Shown in pieces: positions 57,690 through 64,000 of a stretch of DNA of 64,000 nucleotides. The DNA comes from Cladocopium goreaui. Lineage: Eukaryota; Sar; Dinophyceae; Suessiales; Symbiodiniaceae. The position numbers and the translations under genes are program-made. The stretch covers positions 228,501 to 292,500 of the forward strand of contig CAMXCT020001101.1 of NCBI GenBank assembly GCA_947184155.2, given 5' to 3'. Under the pieces are notes generated by a model. That model was not told the DNA's origin. It saw only the letters and a list, made by a program, of their open reading frames with translations, and ran no database searches. Within the stretch, counting starts at the first letter, position 1, and each line of letters begins with the position of its first letter.

Positions 57690-57809
57690 CACTGGTGGTT
57701 GAGCCACCCCTCTGAAAAATGATGGAGTGAAAGTCAGTTGGGATGATTTTTCCATTCCCAATATGATGGGAAAGTCATAAAAAAATGTTCCAAAGCACCA
57801 CCAACCAGA
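57690..57809. repeat. Family B element at right edge of block
   Basis: Begins CACTGGTGGTTGAGCCACCC, ends CACCACCAACCAG; marks where the flanking repeat landscape resumes after the methyltransferase gene. Confidence 0.75.
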
Positions 57810-57859
57810 TCACAAATTCTTATTCTTTGTTGGTATATATTTCAATAGTTGACATCTGG

Positions 57860-57960
57860 TAGTAAAAAGATCATCAAGCCTCGTTTCTGTCGCTGAAAGC
57901 TCGCCATCTTTGCTGGAAAAAACCATCCCATTAGCGGCCTGTGCTGTCCGCCACTCCAGT
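57860..57960 (-). CDS. Micro-exon, right flank
   Basis: Minus frame reads LEWRTAQAANGMVFSSKDGE and then LSATETRLDDLF. First GC-rich micro-exon beyond the methyltransferase block. Confidence 0.45.
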
Positions 57961-58059
57961 GAAGGAAAACCTCATAAAACCCAAGACCCCGCGCGGTAAC
58001 CTCTGCCAAATCAAAGTTGGGAATGGAATTCCTGCTTATTTAGCTGAATTATTTAGATG

Positions 58060-58125
58060 GTTTGAAGAAAATGTCTGAGGCATCTCCGACTTTTGGGCGA
58101 CTATGGCGCCAGTTAATTTATGGTT
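58060..58125 (-). CDS. Micro-exon, right flank
   Basis: Minus frame reads HKLTGAIVAQKSEMPQTFSS. Confidence 0.3.
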
Positions 58126-58314
58126 GAAATTTCACCAGAGAAAAAAGAACTCTTAATTTCCTTAATAACCTTAATACAGTTTATGTGGAAAAGGTAATAC
58201 CCAAAGAATGTTCATTTCCACGCTTTATTACTGGGTCACTCTGTGAATCTGAAAGCAAGATAGCAGTGATTAGCATATGCTAATGATAAGGACATGATTT
58301 TCCCCGTATGGATC

Positions 58315-58428
58315 AACATGTGATGCCCGTTTCTGGAATTTCCGCAACTGGAGGATTTTGGAGGAAGCTTTTGGGGATGCTCCCATAGAAACTGCCCTAA
58401 AGATAGCCCACAGGGTATCTTCAATGGC
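58315..58428 (-). CDS. Micro-exon, right flank
   Basis: Minus frame reads LPLKIPCGLSLGQFLWEHPQ and then KLPPKSSSCGNSRNGHH. Confidence 0.35.
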
Positions 58429-58589
58429 AAACCAAAATATTGTGTATATATATATATAAACTTAAAGTAATCCTCGAGTAGATAGAATATGATACTTCCA
58501 AAAATCATGACACAATTTTATCTACTTCAGGATTATTATACATAAATGAATTAAATGAGTTAAAACTAAACAAGAAAGAGATGCACAAA

Positions 58590-58742
58590 ATTCACCAACC
58601 ATTCACCTGTTTCCATCCCCATCTCCCACAGCATCCAGCTCACAAAATCCTGCCGAAATACGTGTTGGCCTTTTGTCCTGAAAGTTCTTGCATCAACCTC
58701 AGCAGGGAGGGTAACGAGGAGCGACTTTTGGTGCATCCAATT
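58590..58742 (-). CDS. Micro-exon with tubulin C-terminal-like motif
   Basis: Minus frame reads NWMHQKSLLVTLPAEVDART and then FRQDFVSWMLWEMGMETGEW. The second part matches the spacing of tubulin FVHWYVGEGMEEGEF (Phe-Val, Trp, Glu, Met-Glu and Gly-Glu conserved), but not residue by residue. Confidence 0.45.
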
Positions 58743-59445
58743 GCGACTGAGGATTGACGAGTATAAACTAAGATGTCTATATAGAATGAAATGTATATGT
58801 ATTTTAAAAACCGTCATTAAATATCTACATATATCTACATATTGATTTAATATACATCCATCAAGTATATAATCATATTTAATATAAATCAAATCATATA
58901 TACACAAATTTCATATTAATCATATAACATATAGATAAACATAATGCAATGTACAGCTGCAAAACACCTTGGCACCACTATTTCCATCTCAGCGCCCATC
59001 GCTTGGTGATTGTGATGTATCAAATCTTTGCCATGAAGGTACCATTGTAGGATGGCTTTGATAAACATGAACTTGATATGCTACCAATATGCAACCAATA
59101 TTGTGGCTTCCAATATACTTGATAATATGATCTTGATAAGTATCTGATGATGTTTGTGATAATACTTGAAACCACAAACTCAGAATCATTATGGCTTCCA
59201 ATATGTTGCAAATAAAACCAGTATGGTAGTGTACAATTCTGAACCGAACACACATATGTACATGGTACTGAAATTTGGGAACCCCAAAAAAAATCCAAAA
59301 ATGGATGGTGGCAAATACATAAAAAAAAAAACAAGATCTTCTGAACCTGCAACTGGAACAGATTTTGAAACTGTAAGACACGCGTATAAATATATATATA
59401 TCAGGGACCCATGATAGATCATAATACCAGTACCTATGTGTAAGT

Positions 59446-59471
59446 GTGTGTGTGTGTGTGCGCGCGCGCGC
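59446..59471. repeat. (GT)n(GC)n alternating tract
   Basis: GTGTGTGTGTGTG runs into CGCGCGCGCGC; a purine-pyrimidine alternation favourable to Z-DNA. Confidence 0.85.
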
Positions 59472-59684
59472 AAACACTCGGACCCCCCCTAAACTCCTCC
59501 TCATAGCGCTTCATAGTCCGGCAAAAACGAAATGCACAATTTAAACCATCATCTAAAGTGAGGCTGGTCAGTGACATTGACCCCTTTTTTGAATGCTTAA
59601 TTCCTCATATTGTTGCTGCTTGCTGTACATCTGATTGAATCATTTTGAACCCTTATATTTGAATCAATAATTCACCAGACTTCT

Positions 59685-59797
59685 CCAGCTTGCATCTGGG
59701 TGGCTTAGATGCCACACCATTCATAACGGCATCCTGGGCCATGTCGGGCGCACCAGTAAAATATGTACGGGGCCGCTCAGTCAGCTTGCGAAGTTGT
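59685..59797 (-). CDS. Micro-exon, right flank
   Basis: Minus frame reads LTERPRTYFTGAPDMAQDAV and then MNGVASKPPRCKLEKSGE; long and clearly open. Confidence 0.45.
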
Positions 59798-60275
59798 TTT
59801 GTTTAAGATGTTCATTGGTTCTTCACTCATATTTGCTCGGGCTTATGATAGATATGTTAATGGGGGTAAAATGAAGCAACTTATAACTGGGGTGCACCAC
59901 CTTGTGTGGTTTGATTCTGAACAAGCAAGAGCCAAGTGAGTTAATTCATAAAAGAAGTTGCTCTTAATATTGGGTCAAAAACTGGTTTTAACTCCAACAT
60001 AATACAAATACAGTAGTTGCCTGTCATATTTGGGTCAAACATCTGACCGTGGAAACATGTTTTGAAGGTGGATTTCCTCATTAGGATTCCATTTGTGGCC
60101 ACCAAAGCTGGGGCTGATGGACATTGTGCTTTGAGCATCGGAATCATGGTTTAATTAGTTAATGCTGAGGTATCCATAGTTAACCCAACTATAAATGGTA
60201 CACAACATAGTGATTTATATATATTTTTATACCCATTCTGATTCTGCCAAACCAACCAAAGGAATCAAAAGAACT

Positions 60276-60395
60276 TACCCTCTGGTAATTTCACGGTTTG
60301 CGAACTGGACAATCACCATTTTTTGTAGGTAAGTCATCATCTTTATCATCTATAAAAGAGCATTTTCCATAGCTATGTGAAACAACCAGTTGGTA
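60276..60395. repeat. Family A element, right flank
   Basis: Starts TACCCTCTGGTAAT, ends AACCAGTTGGTA. The only family A copy I find to the right of the 37.6-57.4 kb block. Confidence 0.75.
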
Positions 60396-60694
60396 ACGTT
60401 TCTTCAGTAGTTAAGTTCGCCGCGGTTTGAGTCCACTCCAAAAACGATGTTTGTGGGTAGTCATGGTCCGATGTTCGTGTTTTTTTCCAAAAAAAGCTGG
60501 GGGTTGTCTAAAATGGTGTACAGTAATCCTAACTCTGCTGATTAATCGATCATAACTTTCCCTATTGAAATGATACCATTATGAGGCATCCCCCATTTTG
60601 AAAAACACCCTAATTATCGTATTAAGTTGGTCATATCTATATATGTATATGTATATTCCATTGCTTCCACATTCTATATAGCTGGTTGAATTGA

Positions 60695-60825
60695 ATTAAG
60701 TCCCCGATACCCAGCACCGATTCTTGAGTGAACTGCCAAGGCCAAACATGGCAATGGAGATGATGCTTGCCAGGTAAATTGTGGTGCTGCAATCAATGTA
60801 GAGCAACATGCCACTTTGTAGAGAA
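60695..60825 (-). CDS. Micro-exon, hydrophobic
   Basis: Minus frame reads MLLYIDCSTTIYLASIISIA and then MFGLGSSLKNRCW. It could be a membrane segment or a buried helix. Confidence 0.4.
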
Positions 60826-61144
60826 TGCTGCTTTCATAATACTGCAATATTATCATATTATACAAAAAAATACAAAAAGGCCCCGAAAGTCATTTATGGG
60901 ACTTCTTCTGGTTTTTTATTTAACGGGGAATTGAGTTTGGCCACTTAAAAACTGGGTATAGGAACCACCCAAAAAAAATCGTGGCAATTCCGCAGCATCC
61001 TATTGTGGGAGTTCCATCATTGTCCCACTGATGTTACTTAGATAATCATCATCATCATCATCATCATCATCCAAGGCAGTATATGGGAATCCCCATAGAT
61101 CACCATCTGTGTTCTTTTCCTAGTATGTCAAGTATGTCTATGTC

Positions 61145-61235
61145 GACCCCACCTCGGTTCCATTGTGCACAAACATGTAGCCCTCCACATAGTCGGCCTG
61201 TGCGCCAAGCTGGAACTTGGATTTTGGTGCCCGAC
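61145..61235 (-). CDS. Micro-exon, right flank
   Basis: Minus frame reads KSKFQLGAQADYVEGYMFVH and then NGTEVGST before a stop. Confidence 0.4.
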
Positions 61236-61329
61236 ATCGCCCGGTAATACCTATAGTTCAATAATGAACGCTGGGTTTCCCAGAAAAGAAACACATGTGT
61301 TGAGCTGTCGAAGTGAGATTCGACGGCGA

Positions 61330-61450
61330 GTTGGGATCGTGAAGCCCCAGCCAAATTGCAATGGACACGGGCAGCGAAGCTGGGATTGATCCGCATTAAG
61401 TGAGGTCCAAAATCTGGTCGTGCCAAGCTGAGTCCGTGGCGAATTCCAAG
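61330..61450 (-). CDS. Micro-exon, right flank
   Basis: 5' part reads DISLEFATDSAWHDQILDL; the 3' part is open in several frames (LPVSIAIWLGLHDPNSP or MRINPSFAARVHCNL). Confidence 0.3.
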
Positions 61451-62029
61451 CTAATATCATCAAAAACCACCAACCCTCAGAGTTTCACATGCAGCCACAA
61501 CTTTGATTGAATTGCCAGCGTTGTTGCCGTAAAATGCTGGGACACAATCACAAATCTGATCGAATTATGTGGCTGGCTTTGTCTGAACAGAGGGTACCCC
61601 GAAGTCCACTGATTCATCATATTGTTCCCTTCAAAACTTACCATTCGGGGGTAGACAAACCCCATGTTGAGACACACGCCTATGTACAGACGTTTAGAAT
61701 CACAGAAACATGATGCTCCTACTGTTCTGCTTCCCTGATTACTTCGGGGTGCACAATGGTAAGTGGTTGCTCACAACAGCCGAAATATCAGGAGAAATAA
61801 AGGTACAGCAAATAAACGACCATCGATTTCTGCAGCTTGCTACCTGATCATTGGTAGTACATGCCCCTTTTGCATAGGTTATAGCAAAAAATCTTAAAAT
61901 ACCATCGATTTGCCCTCTCTGTGGCAACCATTTCCTATAATACTAAACCTCCTTCGAATTATAAAACCTACGATATGGGTATTATTTAGGGGAGGTTAAG
62001 TAAAAGGAAGAAGAGTTTATTTACCCTGA

Positions 62030-62102
62030 TGATCTTCCCCACCTCTTCCTTCTGACGTCGCAGGCATTCTTGGATCTGCCAGCTCACCAAAAGGAAACCG
62101 GG
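62030..62102 (-). CDS. Micro-exon, helical
   Basis: Minus frame reads SWQIQECLRRQKEEVGKIIR followed by a GTAAAT donor. Confidence 0.4.
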
Positions 62103-62149
62103 CAAGTTGTTAGGTTCTTGAAAAAGAACTAGCTACTGTGGGTGTGGAT

Positions 62150-62512
62150 ATATTATATATATATATATTCACATATTTTGCGTGTATATATATATAATTA
62201 TGTATATATATATGTATATGTAATGGATATATATATATATACAAAGACCATGTCAATATATATATCAATGACATATGTAAATATATACAATGTGAATAAA
62301 CTGCATGTACAATATGCATATGTATTTATATAATGAAAAAACATGCATGTATATTTTGTTTATACATATATGTGTATATATATATAATGTTAATAAATTC
62401 AACTAAATAGATTGTATATAGGCATACAATGTCAATCAATGACATATATACATGCACATGTGTATATATATATAGTACTCATATATCATGTGTATATATA
62501 TATATATGTCAT
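62150..62512. repeat. AT-rich low-complexity block
   Basis: (TA)n and (GTATATATAT)n runs in an intron of the right flank. Confidence 0.95.
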
Positions 62513-62807
62513 ATAAGGATTCTACCCAATGTCCTCATATTTGCAGTGAACATGACAGGGTGCACTACCGTTTCCTGTCATCCCTGGGATGTGAAACCCG
62601 TCTTGAAACATGAAGAACTATGTACCATTAATTTATGTTTTTTAGTCTATTATAATTTTTGGTGGCATTCAACCGATGCCTCACTCAAAAAAAATCAAAC
62701 AGGTTACACATTCAATGGACAGAATATTATATGTCTTGTCATATAGTTGGATGTGAACTACTCCACAATAAATGTGTCAACATTCATCCAGAAAAAACAA
62801 AAAAAAC

Positions 62808-62880
62808 AGATCCCTCACCAGGTTTGCCACCTCCTCAATGAATGAGGAATCACCTTGACCGTCATAGAAGGACTGCTTGC
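62808..62880 (-). CDS. Micro-exon, right flank
   Basis: After AGCTGAG the minus strand reads KQSFYDGQGDSSFIEEVANL and then VRDL. Confidence 0.35.
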
Positions 62881-63006
62881 CTCAGCTCCCACAGTGCCAC
62901 AGCCAGTTCTGAGTCCAAGTCACTTGGCAAATGCTTGATTTGACATTTGAGAGGGCATGAAAGTGGATGGTTTACTCCACGTCCCACACCATCATAATTT
63001 TTACAT

Positions 63007-63100
63007 TTCTGATCTTTTCTGGTAAGATTGTGGTGAGGTCCAGCCCGGTCCCAAGGCCGAAGCCATGGCTTGGTCCCACCAAGTTCCCCGCCATCCCGGC
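63007..63100 (-). CDS. Micro-exon with glycine-rich motif
   Basis: Acceptor TTCTCTGGCAG, then GMAGNLVGPSHGFGLGTGLD and LTTILPEKIRN, then donor GTAAAA. The layout resembles the tubulin segment around GGGTGSG, but the nucleotide-binding glycines are not preserved exactly. Confidence 0.4.
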
Positions 63101-63289
63101 TGCCAGAGAACAAACAGGTGGGATTGAAGAGTCCGGCCTCCAGCTATGACATCTCATGGCTGGGAAATCGTCCTGGAAATGGAGGTTTAGTTCGCTGGGA
63201 ATATCATCAATGGTGGATTCCATTGCCATGTTTAGTAGCAAAAATGCAATGTCGCGGTTCCTTTAGATTCCCGGTCTATATATCTGGTG

Positions 63290-63376
63290 ATACGTGTTGC
63301 TCTAGGACATCGGTACGCATTTTTCGGCGTCGCGGGGCAAGGTGCTTATGGCCATGGCGCAGTAGCTCCATAGAAT
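63290..63376 (-). CDS. Micro-exon, basic
   Basis: Minus frame reads MELLRHGHKHLAPRRRKMRT and then DVLEQH. Confidence 0.3.
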
Positions 63377-63844
63377 GATTTGGGCGGACCGGCTTTCGAA
63401 CTGAACATGGGATGGGGATATGACAATTGACTCAAAAATCGACTGATATCTACAGGAAATTCATAGCAAATGACCGTTATAATGAGCTTATCCTAGCTAC
63501 CCTGCAAGAAAAAAAATAACCTGACATCATGTTCCACCCTTTATTGTTTACAGCGAAAAAACACATCACCTACCTACATCAAAGGTTTGGGTGGAAACCA
63601 TTGTGTTTACACCCAAACTGTTTTGGGGGTGCAGATTTTCGCTGAAAAAACAATTCTGGGACCGCAATTCATCCCATTTTTACCGGTTAAATCAATTGAG
63701 CCGTTAAAAAAAGGTAAAAAAAACACTGTCCCATTTCATTTTACTAGTTGGCTGATAGGTTTCTGTATTATGGATTATCATAATCCTCAATAAATTCGGT
63801 AGTATATAAGTCAATAATCAATCAACCAGGGCAGTTTTAACGGA

Positions 63845-63937
63845 CCATGGGGTGAAGTGTTCGCAGCTTTGCCTCTGAAACTGCATCCACATCCGAGGAG
63901 TCATAGCTGGCCAAAATAGCTCGGGGGATGTACCTGG
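63845..63937 (-). CDS. Micro-exon with tubulin-like motif
   Basis: Minus frame reads YIPRAILASYDSSDVDAVSE and then AKLRTLHPM before a GTCCGT donor. Tubulins carry VPRAV.LDLEP...D.VR....LFHP here, so order and several residues agree. Confidence 0.4.
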
Positions 63938-63969
63938 CACCCTCCCTATGGCCCCCGAAAATGAATAGA

Positions 63970-64000
63970 AATCCAATACTAAACCAGGGTTTCTAAGGCG
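63970..64000. repeat. Family C element, cut by window end
   Basis: AATCCAATACTAAACCAGGG matches the AATACTAAAC core of the family; the rest lies outside the window. A related stretch (ATAATACTAAACCTCC to TATTTAGGGGAGG) is at about 61935-61998. Confidence 0.45.

Overview
This window looks like nuclear DNA of a dinoflagellate, most likely of the Symbiodiniaceae type. Four things suggest this. There are many tiny GC-rich exon-like islands (about 60-130 bp), nearly all on the minus strand, in long AT-rich introns. Splice signals are loose: AG acceptors are clear, while donors are GT or possibly GA. Short inverted-repeat elements and (TA)n tracts are very dense. A C5-methyltransferase gene and a transposase-like gene lie together in a pattern I associate with dinoflagellate mobile DNA. 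There are no bacterial operons, ribosome binding sites, rRNA genes, convincing tRNAs or CRISPR arrays. The organism assignment is inference from style; no species marker was seen.

Layout. (1) About 0.8-36.2 kb: a chain of some 40 small minus-strand exon islands. The part below about 22 kb reads as charged, coiled-coil-like peptide. Several islands between 25 and 34 kb carry short tubulin-like motifs, including a ten-residue exact match to alpha-tubulin at 25356-25385. The introns are packed with at least three families of short inverted-repeat elements (A, B and D below), minisatellites and TA tracts. (2) 23.15-25.23 kb: two adjoining repeat-rich elements, one built around a 45-bp satellite and one around long A/T tracts, each with inverted ends. 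(3) About 37.6-57.4 kb: a block of different character. Its introns are shorter, its codon use is not GC-biased, and I see no family A or B elements in it. From its 5' end on the minus strand it encodes a C5 cytosine DNA methyltransferase (53.6-57.4 kb), then a transposase-like protein of the DUF7869/VGHTHEDI type (about 49.3-53.4 kb), then a long run of further exons ending in lysine-rich, AT-hook and Lys/Ala-rich regions (37.6-49.2 kb). (4) About 57.7-64 kb: family B and A elements and GC-rich micro-exons resume, again with some tubulin-like motifs.

The main reading is that a roughly 20-kb mobile-element-like block, carrying its own DNA methyltransferase and chromatin-type basic proteins, sits within or between micro-exon host genes whose introns have been colonised by short inverted-repeat elements. 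In several places a family A element abuts an open exon so that the GT and AG of its ends could serve as splice sites, which is what an introner does. Exon boundaries are hand-read and approximate (usually within 20 bp). Joining the exons into genes needs transcript data.
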